Positions 43,812-51,495 of a stretch of DNA of 64,000 nucleotides are shown piece by piece. Position 1 is the stretch's first letter; every line of letters starts with the position of its first letter. The notes under the pieces are model-generated. The model ran no database searches. It was not told the origin of the DNA and saw nothing but the letters and a program-made list of their open reading frames with translations. Both the position numbers and the translations under genes were made by a program. Source of the stretch: Corynebacterium glyciniphilum AJ 3170 (GTDB taxonomy: Bacteria; Actinomycetota; Actinomycetes; Mycobacteriales; Mycobacteriaceae); contig NZ_CP006842.1 in assembly GCF_000626675.1 (NCBI RefSeq), forward strand, positions 496,001 through 560,000, written 5' to 3'.

Positions 43812-44432
43812 ATGACCAACTCGTGGGGTCGGATCCCGGAAACCCCTGTCCCGCCGCAGCCTCGACGGCGGACCGGACTCATCGTGGGGGCCGTTGTCGC
43901 TGCCGTGGCCGCTGTGGCTCTGGTCGCTGTCGGCGGGTGGTACTTCCTGCGGGGCACAGACGACGACGGCGACAGGTCGACCGCTCAGGCGTTCACCGCC
44001 GTGCCGACATCCCCGATATCCTCCTCGTCAGCACCGGAGGCCAGGGCAGTCGACACCGTGACTGTCACCGCAGAACCGGGGCCAGAACCGGAATCGGCCG
44101 CCGAACCGGAGTCTTCAGCAGGCGCCTCCCATGGGCATTCCGGCGGAGGCCTGCGCTGCGACGGCCGCAATGTTCTCGTCGTCACCTCCGTCATGAGCAA
44201 CAGCCCGTCCTTTGACCAGGAGGTGGACACCGCACTGGCGGCGAACCCCGGTGCTGTCGTCCTTGCGCCGGGGACGTGTGCGTCGCTGCGCCCGGAGGTC
44301 GACGGAGCCGGGGTCTACGCTGTCGTCGTCGACTACGGCGATGACGTGGACGGGCTGTGTTCCGCCGAGGCATCGGGTCGGGGGAACTCGCGGGTGCTGG
44401 ACAACGAGGCGTCGTACCGGTCGCCGTGTTGA
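43812..44432 (+). CDS. Putative membrane-anchored extracytoplasmic protein of unknown function
   Basis: A 206-residue protein with a short Pro-rich cytoplasmic start, one transmembrane segment (about 22-47, preceded by PRRR, so the C-terminus faces outward), a Ser/Glu/Pro-rich spacer (about 50-118) and a small domain of about 85 residues at the end. That domain has four cysteines (in LRCDGRN, PGTCASL, DGLCSAE and the final SPC), probably two disulfides. I do not recognise the domain. ATG 43812 follows AGAGGAGA. The gene stands alone between two copies of the palindromic repeat (43654 and 44451), which suggests an independent insert. Confidence 0.6.
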   Translation: MTNSWGRIPETPVPPQPRRRTGLIVGAVVAAVAAVALVAVGGWYFLRGTDDDGDRSTAQAFTAVPTSPISSSSAPEARAVDTVTVTAEPGPEPESAAEPESSAGASHGHSGGGLRCDGRNVLVVTSVMSNSPSFDQEVDTALAANPGAVVLAPGTCASLRPEVDGAGVYAVVVDYGDDVDGLCSAEASGRGNSRVLDNEASYRSPC

Positions 44433-44450
44433 GACCCCTGGTGAGACCCC

Positions 44451-44516
44451 GTCATCTGAGCCACCGCAGGGGTCAGAGAACGTCTGATTCCTGACTCCTG
44501 CGGTGGCTCAGATGAC
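44451..44516. repeat. Dispersed palindromic repeat, copy 2
   Basis: A 26-bp inverted repeat with a single G:T position: the left arm begins GTCATCTGAGCCACCGCAGG (44451) and the right arm (44491-44516) ends GGCTCAGATGAC; the loop is 14 nt. The outer arm matches copy 1 and the ends match copy 3 at 50586. It follows the stop of the secreted-protein gene by 18 bp. Confidence 0.75.
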
Positions 44517-44589
44517 TGGCAGGAGACTGCTACCGCGGTGCCATGCGTCGGGAACGACAACACCAAGGTCGGCAGGCAGACTCCGGGGT

Positions 44590-44760
44590 ATGACCACGAC
44601 TGACAGGCGAGGCATCAGGCACCGGTTCCGCCGCGGAAAAGCGCCGTGGAAGCTGAACACCCCGGACACTCCCACGGCACGATGGTCGGTGCGCGACCAT
44701 CTCGGGGAGACGACCGGCCGGTTCCGGGTCCGGACGGGAAGCCGAAAAGATCCCGGATGA
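44590..44760 (+). CDS. Small basic hypothetical protein
   Basis: A 56-codon ORF from ATG 44590 in the 353-bp gap between the secreted-protein gene and the aldehyde dehydrogenase. The product is basic, starts MTTTDRRGIRHRFRRGKAPW, and has no recognised domain. A CAGACT element 7 nt upstream could allow leaderless expression, but no ribosome binding site is present. It could equally be chance in GC-rich DNA. Confidence 0.2.
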   Translation: MTTTDRRGIRHRFRRGKAPWKLNTPDTPTARWSVRDHLGETTGRFRVRTGSRKDPG

Positions 44761-44785
44761 GGCCTCGTCCGGTCCGCCCCGTGAG

Positions 44786-46282
44786 TCAGCGACGCCCGTG
44801 GTTGATCTGCACGTGCTTGGTGCGGGAGTAGTCCTGCAAGGCGTAGAGCGACAGGTCACGGCCGTACCCGGAGCCCTTGAAACCGCCCCACGGAACGTCG
44901 TTGGCCAGCACGAGGTGGCAGTTGACCCACACGGTGCCCGCGTCGATACGACGGGGAACTGACAGGGACCGTGCGGCGTCGGTGGTGAACACTGACGCCG
45001 CGAGCCCGTAGGGGACCTCATTGGCGCGGTCGATCGCCTCCTTCTCGGTAGTGAAAGTTTCGACGGTGACCACCGGGCCGAAGATCTCTTCGGACGCTGC
45101 CTCGGTTCCGGGCTGCACACCGGTCAAGACGGTGGGGGCGACGTAGTACCCGTCGCCGTCTAACGCGCCGCCGCCGATGGCGGCAGACGCACCGTCAGCG
45201 AGGGCCCGGTCGATGAATGAGGTCACCCGGGTGAAGTGGTCCTCGGAGACCAGTGGTCCGATCTCCACGTCCTCACCGGCGGCGGGGTCGCCCACCACCA
45301 GGCTGGCGACCTGCTCGACGAGCAGCTGGGTGAACTTCTCCGCGACGGACTCGTGGACCAGGACGCGGGTGCCGGCCCCGCATTCCTGCCCGGAGTTCCA
45401 GTATCCGGCCTCGCGCAGCGCCTCGGCCGCCTGCTGCAGGTCGGCATCCTCGAAGATGACCACGGGAGCCTTACCGCCGAGCTCCAGGTGGACACGCTTC
45501 AGTGAGTCACTGGCGGACTCGGCGACGGTTTTCCCGCTGTTGACACTGCCGGTCAAGGCGACCATCGCGATGTCCGGGTGCTCGGAAAGACGGGCACCCA
45601 CCACGGAACCGCGTCCTGTGACCACGTTCATCACACCGGCGGGGAGCAGGTCGTCGATGATTTCCATGAACTTCAGCATGCTCAACGGGGTCTGCTCCGA
45701 GGGCTTGAGTACCAGGGTGTTGCCGGCGGCGAGAATCGGGGCAATCTTCCAGGCCGCCATGAGCAGCGGGTAGTTCCACGGCACGATCGCACCGATCACC
45801 CCGAGCGGTTCGCGGAGGATCATCGAGGTGTGGTCGGCGACGTAGTCGCCGGCACCCTGTTCGGTATAGGCGCGGGCGGCGCCGGCGGAGAAGCGGAAGA
45901 TGTCCGCCGTGCCGGAGACGTCGTCGTCGGCGACCATACGTGGTTTCCCGGCGTCGGCGGCCTCAAGACGGGCGAGGACGTCGGCGTTCGCCTCGACGCG
46001 GTCGGCGATGGCCAGCAGCAGGTCGGCGCGGTCCTTGGGTGTGGTGTCGCGCCAGGTGTCGAAGGCGGTGACGGCGGCCGCGACGGCGGTGTCGACGTCC
46101 TCGGCGCTGCCGCGGGGGACGTCGGCGATAGTACGTCCGTCGGCGGGGTTGACCAGGGTGTACTCGCCGGCGCTGTCGGTGAAGGCACCGTCGATGTAGT
46201 GGTGCAGCGGGGGGAGGTCGCTGTCGGCGACCAGGGCTGTGGCAGCGTCGGGACGTCGGACGGTGAAGGTGTGGTTACTCAC
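44786..46282 (-). CDS. NAD(P)-dependent aldehyde dehydrogenase (aminoaldehyde/semialdehyde type)
   Basis: A 498-residue aldehyde dehydrogenase with the catalytic Cys 301 in GQECGAG, general base Glu 267 in HLELGGK, and the cofactor region PWNYPLLMAAWKIAPILAAGNTLVLKPSEQTP in its usual place (about 168-200). It resembles gamma-aminobutyraldehyde and betaine aldehyde dehydrogenases. I use the GTG start 46282, preceded by AAAGGA. It is the last gene of a three-gene unit with a DapA-like lyase and an FAD amine oxidase, so it probably oxidises the aldehyde made by one of them, for example 2-oxoglutarate semialdehyde. The substrate is not proven by the sequence. Confidence 0.85.
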   Translation of the reverse strand: MSNHTFTVRRPDAATALVADSDLPPLHHYIDGAFTDSAGEYTLVNPADGRTIADVPRGSAEDVDTAVAAAVTAFDTWRDTTPKDRADLLLAIADRVEANADVLARLEAADAGKPRMVADDDVSGTADIFRFSAGAARAYTEQGAGDYVADHTSMILREPLGVIGAIVPWNYPLLMAAWKIAPILAAGNTLVLKPSEQTPLSMLKFMEIIDDLLPAGVMNVVTGRGSVVGARLSEHPDIAMVALTGSVNSGKTVAESASDSLKRVHLELGGKAPVVIFEDADLQQAAEALREAGYWNSGQECGAGTRVLVHESVAEKFTQLLVEQVASLVVGDPAAGEDVEIGPLVSEDHFTRVTSFIDRALADGASAAIGGGALDGDGYYVAPTVLTGVQPGTEAASEEIFGPVVTVETFTTEKEAIDRANEVPYGLAASVFTTDAARSLSVPRRIDAGTVWVNCHLVLANDVPWGGFKGSGYGRDLSLYALQDYSRTKHVQINHGRR

Positions 46283-46316
46283 TGTGGTGGTCCTTTCGGA
46301 AGGGAGGGACAGGTGA

Positions 46317-47213
46317 TCAGCGCTGCAGGGCGTCCAGGGCAGCTGTGATGCGGCCGGTGGCGTCCGCGGGGACGTCGGCGACCGGGCGGCGGGGTACACC
46401 GGCGGAGATCCCGTTGTGACGCAGGCCGGCCTTGACGGCGGCGATGAAGTTCTCGGAGATCATCGCATCGATGGCGGGGTAGACCCGGTTCCATTCCGTA
46501 CGGGCCTCGACGAGCTTGTCCTCGGCGATCAGTCGACTGACGGAGACCAGCTCGGAGGGGACGACGTTGGCTGCGCCGGCGACGGCTCCGGCGGCACCTT
46601 CGGCCAGGGCGCTGTAGAGGTAGGGGTCCCAGCCGATGAAGGTCCCGAGCTTGTCGCTGTGGTGGTGGATCAGGCGCAGTGCCTGCTCCCAGTCGGCTCC
46701 GGAGTCCTTGATGTAGCGGATGTTGTCGATCTCTTCGGCGAGGCTGCCGGCGGTGTCGGCGCTGAGGTTCACCCCGGTGGCGTCGGGGATGTTGTAGAGC
46801 ATGACCGGAAGGTCGACGGACGAGGACACCTCGCGGATGTAGTTGAGGGTCTCGTCCAGGCTCAGGGGCTCATAGTAGGGGGTGACCAGCATGAGGACGT
46901 CGGCACCGGCGGACTGGGCGGCGCGTGAGTGGCGGATGGCCTCGGCGGTGGAGGTGGCACCGGTCTGGGCGACCACGGGGACGCGTCCTGCGGTGTACTC
47001 GATGACGTTCTCGACGAGCTGGAGGCGTTCGTCGGAGCTGAGTGCGGCGACCTCGGCGGTGGATCCGCCGACAACGACACCGTCGACACCGTTGTCGACG
47101 GAGCGGTCGACGAGCTGTTTAAGGACGGCCGTGTCGATGTTCTCGTCGGCGTCGAAAGGGGTGGCGAGCGCGGTGAGGATGCCGCGAAGGTCGGTGGCGG
47201 TGGTTGATGTCAT
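46317..47213 (-). CDS. Dihydrodipicolinate synthase-family lyase/deaminase (not DapA itself)
   Basis: A 298-residue TIM-barrel Schiff-base enzyme of the DapA/NanA family. The Schiff-base lysine is Lys 169 in IRYIKDSGAD and the proton-relay tyrosine is Tyr 140 in YNIP. True DapA has YNVPSRTG, whose Arg binds the aspartate semialdehyde carboxylate, and a GTTGE loop. Here the corresponding stretches are YNIPDATG and GGSTAE, so a different 2-oxo acid or imino acid is expected. Family members open hydroxyproline-derived pyrrolines or cleave sugar acids. It is 34 bp from the aldehyde dehydrogenase and 45 bp from the oxidase gene, so it belongs to the catabolic operon rather than to lysine synthesis. 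Confidence 0.85.
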   Translation of the reverse strand: MTSTTATDLRGILTALATPFDADENIDTAVLKQLVDRSVDNGVDGVVVGGSTAEVAALSSDERLQLVENVIEYTAGRVPVVAQTGATSTAEAIRHSRAAQSAGADVLMLVTPYYEPLSLDETLNYIREVSSSVDLPVMLYNIPDATGVNLSADTAGSLAEEIDNIRYIKDSGADWEQALRLIHHHSDKLGTFIGWDPYLYSALAEGAAGAVAGAANVVPSELVSVSRLIAEDKLVEARTEWNRVYPAIDAMISENFIAAVKAGLRHNGISAGVPRRPVADVPADATGRITAALDALQR

Positions 47214-47258
47214 GGGGTTCTCTCCTTGATGGTGATGTTGTTCGGCGGTCGGTGCGTA

Positions 47259-48629
47259 TCAGTGGGCGACGGCCACGCCCTGCTGGGATTCGGTGGCCAG
47301 CAGGCTTGCGGCACGTTGGGCCGCGGTGAATGCCGAGGTGATGGCGGTTTCGGTGTAGAGCGAACCCAGGTAGTCACCGGCGAGGAACACCCGCTCCTCG
47401 GGTTTCATGAGTTCTTCCTGGATCCTGGCGCGGCCCGGGAAGCAGTAGGGGGCACCGAGCTTCCACCGCTGCACGTGGGTCTCCTCGACAATGTCCGAGA
47501 AGCCGGGCAGTACCTCGTTGAGGTCGCGGTGGTAGATCGCCGCGATCTCGTCGTCGGTCTTGTCGATCAGGTTGTCGGCGAGGCTGGCGGGGGAGAAGAC
47601 CATGATGCTGCCACCCGGACGCCGGGCGCCACCGGTCCCATTGACCAGGTTGCCCATGTTCAACACGATGTTGAAGGAGCGTTTCGGGGTGGCGATTCCG
47701 TAGGCGCCGTCCCATTCCTGCGGCGTGGTCTCCTTGGTCAGGAACGCCGCACTGACGTAGGAGCCGTACTGGACCTTTCCGAGCGCGTCCCGCAGCTCTG
47801 GCCGGAGGTCCACGCCGATGCGACGGGAGATCGGCGCAGGAGTGGCCATCACCGCGGTGCGGGCCGAAACCTCGTGCTCCTGGCCGTCCTTGATATAACG
47901 CACGGTGACGTGGTCAGAGTGCTGGGTGAGCTCCTGCACCTCCGCTCCGGTCTCGATACGGTCCCGTTGTGAGGCGGCGATGGTCTCGGTCAGTGTCGAC
48001 GGACCGCCGACGATGCTCTTGCTCAGCCCCTGACCGATGTTCCACACGAGACTGAAGTAGCCGATCCCGGCGCCGGCGGAGATCTGGTCCGGGTCTCCGG
48101 CGGAGCGGGTGACGGTGGGGCGGAACAGGGCGTCGACGTTCTCCGGGACGTCACCGAGGTACTCGGCGAAGGTGCGGTCATTCTCGAAGTCGTAGATCCG
48201 CTGCTGGCGGGTCTCGCCGCTCTCCCCGGGACGACGTCGGACGGCCTGTGCGTAGCGCAGGACATCGAGGCTGACCTTTGCGCCGTGGGTGAGCATCTGG
48301 ACCCGGTCGCTGAAAGGCACGGGGACGCGGAGGGGGTACGTCTGCGCAGGCCCGTTGATCAGCAGTTTTCCGTTCATGTGGACGCCGGCCAGGGTGCCGG
48401 GGACGTCCATCACGGCCGTGCCTGTCTCGTGGAAGAGATCATCGGTGGATGTGCCTGCCCCGCTGAAGACGTGCCCACCCCAGTTGAGGAAGTACGGCCC
48501 GCGTTTTTCTGACCGGATGCGTCCGCCGGTGCGGTGCTCGGACTCGAGGATGAGGGTGTCCCAGTGGCGTAGCCGCCAGGCGGCGGAGAGGCCGGACAAG
48601 CCTCCTCCGATGATGATTGCGTCCTTCAC
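47259..48629 (-). CDS. FAD-dependent amine oxidase-like oxidoreductase
   Basis: A 456-residue flavoprotein with the Rossmann ADP-binding motif GGGLSGLSAAW near residue 10, the GGR motif (TGGRIRSE) and the C-terminal FAD contact FLAGDYLGSLYTETAITSA (about 415-435). These are the marks of the amine oxidase/protoporphyrinogen oxidase superfamily. It probably oxidises a C-N bond of an amine, amino acid or imino acid. The GTG start 48629 is preceded by AAGGAG. It is the first gene of the unit with the DapA-like lyase and the aldehyde dehydrogenase; its promoter region carries an inverted repeat (48744-48771) and operator-like site copy 3 (48771-48787). The heme-synthesis alternative is unlikely in this context. 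Confidence 0.8.
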   Translation of the reverse strand: MKDAIIIGGGLSGLSAAWRLRHWDTLILESEHRTGGRIRSEKRGPYFLNWGGHVFSGAGTSTDDLFHETGTAVMDVPGTLAGVHMNGKLLINGPAQTYPLRVPVPFSDRVQMLTHGAKVSLDVLRYAQAVRRRPGESGETRQQRIYDFENDRTFAEYLGDVPENVDALFRPTVTRSAGDPDQISAGAGIGYFSLVWNIGQGLSKSIVGGPSTLTETIAASQRDRIETGAEVQELTQHSDHVTVRYIKDGQEHEVSARTAVMATPAPISRRIGVDLRPELRDALGKVQYGSYVSAAFLTKETTPQEWDGAYGIATPKRSFNIVLNMGNLVNGTGGARRPGGSIMVFSPASLADNLIDKTDDEIAAIYHRDLNEVLPGFSDIVEETHVQRWKLGAPYCFPGRARIQEELMKPEERVFLAGDYLGSLYTETAITSAFTAAQRAASLLATESQQGVAVAH

Positions 48630-48743
48630 GGTGGACTCCTTCGCGAAGTGGGGCGTGGCGGGAGGTCGGGACCGGCCGCCGGATTCGCCGGGATTGGAGT
48701 GGATGAGCGCGGGCCCCGTAGGTGTCCCAGTCAACAGTCGTTG

Positions 48744-48771
48744 TATTACTGTTGTGGAAACCACAGTAATA
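48744..48771. promoter_or_regulatory. Inverted repeat at the oxidase operon promoter
   Basis: TATTACT (48744-48750) pairs with AGTAATA (48765-48771), and inside them GTGG pairs with CCAC around an AAA loop, an 11-bp interrupted stem. On the minus strand TTACTG (-35) and TAATAC (-10) can be drawn 15 nt apart within it, so a protein bound here would block the promoter. It touches the shared site at 48771. Confidence 0.45.
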
Positions 48772-48787
48772 TGTGATTTGTGATCAC
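48771..48787 (-). promoter_or_regulatory. Operator-like site GTGATCACAAATCACAT (copy 3 of 3)
   Basis: On the minus strand this 17-mer equals the sites at 10217 and 49582 except for the central base. It lies between the end of the GntR gene and the start of the FAD oxidase operon, 142 bp before the latter, and is most likely bound by the neighbouring GntR protein. Confidence 0.65.
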
Positions 48788-48831
48788 ACAAGTGGGAGTT
48801 CTGCTCACCTTCTCGCATGGTTGCGGACCTG

Positions 48832-49497
48832 TCAGCTCAACGCATCACGGATGCGGGCTATGGCGGAGTTCAGGGAGGCGTCTGTGATCTCCACTGCCGT
48901 CGACACATCCCCGGCCTGTGCCGCATCGATGAGATGGCGCTGGTGGGTGAGCAGCTCTGTGGCCGAACCGGATTCCAGCTCGTCCCGTGCGCCCACGATC
49001 TTGAAGTGACGGCACCGGGCCCACAAACTCCGGATCGTCTCGTCCAGCACCCTGTTGCCGGAGGCAGCGTACACCGTTCCCAGTAAATCCTCGTCGAGGG
49101 AGAGGTAGTCGATGACGTCACCGCGTTCCAGGGCGCTGTGCATCCTGTCGTACAGGGTCTCCAGGGTCTGGAGATCCGCGGGCTCCAGTGCGCTGATGCC
49201 TACCTCGGTGGCGCGGACCTCGAGAACCCGGCGGACCTCGTAGATGTCCAGCAGTTCCTCGGGGGAGAATGCCTTGACGACGGCACCGCGACGGGGACGC
49301 GTTTCGACGAGCCCGACCTCCTCGAGCCGTTTGATGGCTTCGCGCACCGGCATCACGCTGATGCCGAGCTCTTCGGCGAGGTCCCGGATCTGCAGCCGTC
49401 GTCCCGCTTCGTAGCTGCCGTTGACGATTGCAGTATGGATCGCCTCATAGGCCAGGTCGCCTACGCGGTCGGTGGTCTGCAGTCGGCTGAGTGCCAT
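48832..49497 (-). CDS. GntR-family transcriptional regulator (FadR/FCD type)
   Basis: A 221-residue regulator with an N-terminal winged helix (about 10-75, including IRDLAEELGISVMPVREAIKRLEEVGLVETRPRRGAVV in segments typical of GntR) and a C-terminal all-helical FCD domain (about 85-210) that usually binds a carboxylic acid, often with a metal. I choose ATG 49497: -10 TATAGT (49505-49510) lies 7 nt upstream, so the mRNA is leaderless. It sits between the catabolic operon and the divergent Ldh2-type gene, and near-identical palindromic sites lie on both sides of it. It very probably controls both and possibly the distant symporter/stress-protein region. Confidence 0.88.
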   Translation of the reverse strand: MALSRLQTTDRVGDLAYEAIHTAIVNGSYEAGRRLQIRDLAEELGISVMPVREAIKRLEEVGLVETRPRRGAVVKAFSPEELLDIYEVRRVLEVRATEVGISALEPADLQTLETLYDRMHSALERGDVIDYLSLDEDLLGTVYAASGNRVLDETIRSLWARCRHFKIVGARDELESGSATELLTHQRHLIDAAQAGDVSTAVEITDASLNSAIARIRDALS

Positions 49498-49581
49498 GCG
49501 GTTCACTATACCGAGGGCGGCGGAGGGGGCTGTTCTCTGGGCGACCCGCTCTTGCGCCGGGTCGTGCGGAGCGATAGTTTC

Positions 49582-49598
49582 GTGATCACATATCACAT
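49582..49598 (+). promoter_or_regulatory. Operator-like site GTGATCACATATCACAT (copy 2 of 3)
   Basis: Located in the 121-bp divergent gap between the GntR gene and the Ldh2-type reductase gene, 20 bp before the GTG of the latter. It shares 16 of 17 bases with the other two copies. This is a typical position for autoregulation plus control of the divergent gene. Confidence 0.65.
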
Positions 49599-49618
49599 AG
49601 GAAAGGCAGGTTGTCCCT

Positions 49619-50578
49619 GTGGAGGTCTCTCCGGACACCCTCGAAGCACAGTGCCGGGACGTTCTCCGACGCGCCGGCGCGAACGCCCTGACCGCAGGCA
49701 GTCTCGCCCGGGCCACTGTCGCCGCCGAGATCCGCGGACGCGCGGAGGTGGGCGTCGTTCACCTCCTGGACTATCTCACCGCCCTTCGACGGGGCGCTCT
49801 CAACGGCACGGCGGTTCCCTCGGTCTCCCGGTCTGGAGCGGTCGTCAGCGTCGATGCCGTCGAAGGTACGGCGCAGGGGGCGTTCGACACCGCACTCCCC
49901 ACACTGCTCGAAGCCGCAGACGACCAGGGTATTGCGGTGCTGCGTCTGCACAACTCGTTTACCTGTGGTGAACTCGCGTACTACACGACAGTGCTGACAG
50001 ACCACGGCCTCCTGTCCCTCGCGGTCGCGAACTCTCCGGCGCTCGTCGCTCCGGACGGTACCGCTACCGCGGTCCTCGGAACGAACCCGATGTCGTTCGC
50101 CGCCCCGGCGGACCCGTCACCCCTGGTGATCGACCAGGGCATCAGTGCAGCTGCATATGTCACCGTCCGCCGTCGTGCTGAGGGAGGCCGTGAGATTCCG
50201 TCGACATGGGCCGTCGACCGTGACGGCCGTCCGACCACCGACGCCGCCGATGCACTCGCGGGTTCTCTCCGCCCGGCGGGTGGGCAGAAGATGACGAACA
50301 TCGGGCTGATGGTCGAGGCCCTCGCCGCATTCGCCGGTGCTCAGTGGTCCACCGATGCGGCGGGGTTCGATGCCGGGAGCGACAGTCCTTCCGTCGGGAT
50401 GTTCCTGCTCGCCGTCCGTCCGGAGTCCGCGGCGGCGGGTTACACGGAGCGACTCGGTGCCCAACTGCACCACCTCGAGGAGGATTACGGGATGGCCTTG
50501 CCTGGACGGCGACGACCTCCGGCGCAGGTTCTCGACATTGCCGACGACGTGTACCAAGCACTCGTGGAGAAGCGGTGA
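49619..50578 (+). CDS. Malate/L-lactate dehydrogenase-family (Ldh2) NAD(P)H-dependent oxidoreductase
   Basis: A 319-residue member of the LDH2/MDG2 family (PF02615), which includes delta1-pyrroline-2-carboxylate and delta1-piperideine-2-carboxylate reductases, ureidoglycolate dehydrogenase and sulfolactate dehydrogenase. Family marks are the RGRAEVGVVHLLDYL segment, HNSFTCGELAYYT near residue 111 and GTNPMSFAAP near 155. It starts with GTG 49619. It is divergent from the GntR regulator with an operator-like site in its promoter. Together with the oxidase, DapA-like lyase and aldehyde dehydrogenase it suggests degradation of a cyclic imino acid, in which it would reduce a pyrroline or piperideine carboxylate. 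Confidence 0.8.
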   Translation: MEVSPDTLEAQCRDVLRRAGANALTAGSLARATVAAEIRGRAEVGVVHLLDYLTALRRGALNGTAVPSVSRSGAVVSVDAVEGTAQGAFDTALPTLLEAADDQGIAVLRLHNSFTCGELAYYTTVLTDHGLLSLAVANSPALVAPDGTATAVLGTNPMSFAAPADPSPLVIDQGISAAAYVTVRRRAEGGREIPSTWAVDRDGRPTTDAADALAGSLRPAGGQKMTNIGLMVEALAAFAGAQWSTDAAGFDAGSDSPSVGMFLLAVRPESAAAGYTERLGAQLHHLEEDYGMALPGRRRPPAQVLDIADDVYQALVEKR

Positions 50579-50585
50579 CCTGCCA

Positions 50586-50651
50586 TGTCATCTGAGCCGT
50601 CACACGGGGCGTGAAACGACCGGAAGATGATCTCTTGCAAAGGCTCAGATC
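50586..50651. repeat. Dispersed palindromic repeat, degenerate copy 3
   Basis: The ends TGTCATCTGAGCC (50586-50598) and GGCTCAGATC (50642-50651) match the tips of the repeats at 43654 and 44451 and pair over 9 bp, but the inner sequence (43 nt) is unrelated. It lies between the convergent Ldh2-type and gatD genes. Confidence 0.5.
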
Positions 50652-50664
50652 AACCTCCCGGGGA

Positions 50665-51495
50665 TCAGGCCTTCAACCGCTCCGACCTCAGCTGGGCGAC
50701 CTCACCGTCGAGCTGGGTGGCGAAAGCACCGGTCAGCGGAGGCAGGTCGGCGAGCGTGGTGTCCATTGCCGAGGCAAGCAGCAGATCAGCCAGCTGGGGG
50801 TTCCGGGCGAGTACCGGGCCGTGCATGTAGGTCGCCACGATCGAGCCCTGCACGGCACCCTCGAAGTAGACTTCCTTGCCTGCCCGGTCATGGCCCAGAC
50901 CAGCGGACAGGGCACCGTGGGCGTCGGTGTTGCCCACCCCTTCGGTGACATACCCCAGCGGGGAGGCGTCCGGGCCCAACAGCGTCGCACCCTGGTGATT
51001 GGCGAAGCCGGTCAGCGGGTCGGTCAACACACCTGCCGAGCCGAGTGAACCGGCGGTCAGTCCGAACCCCTTCAGATCCGGGTTCGAGCGGACTTCACCG
51101 ATCATGCGGTTCTGCAGCGAGGACGTGGTGACGTCAAGGAGCCCCAGGCCGTCGACCATCCGGTCCGAGGCACGGAAGGAGGTGCCGAAGACCTGTAGTC
51201 CGGCGCAGATCGCAAGGACAGGTCGCCCGGCCTGGACTGCGCGCGCCATCGCTCCATCAGCGATCAGATGGTCGGCGGCGAGGATCTGGGCGACGTCCTC
51301 GCCACCGCCGACGGTGTAGATGTCCAGGGTCTCCGGAACACCGTCCCCCAGGGTGATGGGGTGGATCTCGGCGCTGATACCGCGCATCCGGGCACGTTGA
51401 CGCAGGACCAGCGCGTTACCGTCGTCGCCGTAGGTGCCCAGGACGTCGGGCAGGACGAGGCCGATATTCAGGGTCGCTTCACGGGCGGCATTCAC
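50665..51495 (-). CDS. gatD: Lipid II isoglutaminyl synthase, glutamine amidotransferase subunit
   Basis: A 276-residue class I glutaminase of the CobB/CobQ-like group. It frees ammonia for amidation of the D-Glu of lipid II by its partner MurT. The nucleophile is Cys 97 in LAICAGLQVFG, the catalytic His is about 225 in ATYMHGPVLARNP, and YGDDGNALVLRQRA near the start is typical of GatD. It begins with GTG 51495, overlapping the murT stop (GTGA), so the two subunits are made together. Amidated lipid II is needed for efficient cross-linking of corynebacterial peptidoglycan. Confidence 0.92.
   Translation of the reverse strand: MNAAREATLNIGLVLPDVLGTYGDDGNALVLRQRARMRGISAEIHPITLGDGVPETLDIYTVGGGEDVAQILAADHLIADGAMARAVQAGRPVLAICAGLQVFGTSFRASDRMVDGLGLLDVTTSSLQNRMIGEVRSNPDLKGFGLTAGSLGSAGVLTDPLTGFANHQGATLLGPDASPLGYVTEGVGNTDAHGALSAGLGHDRAGKEVYFEGAVQGSIVATYMHGPVLARNPQLADLLLASAMDTTLADLPPLTGAFATQLDGEVAQLRSERLKA

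Noticed and set aside
46317..47213. Annotation as dapA of lysine synthesis
   Set aside because: The DapA-specific Arg and GTTGE loop are absent and the gene is in a catabolic operon under a GntR regulator.
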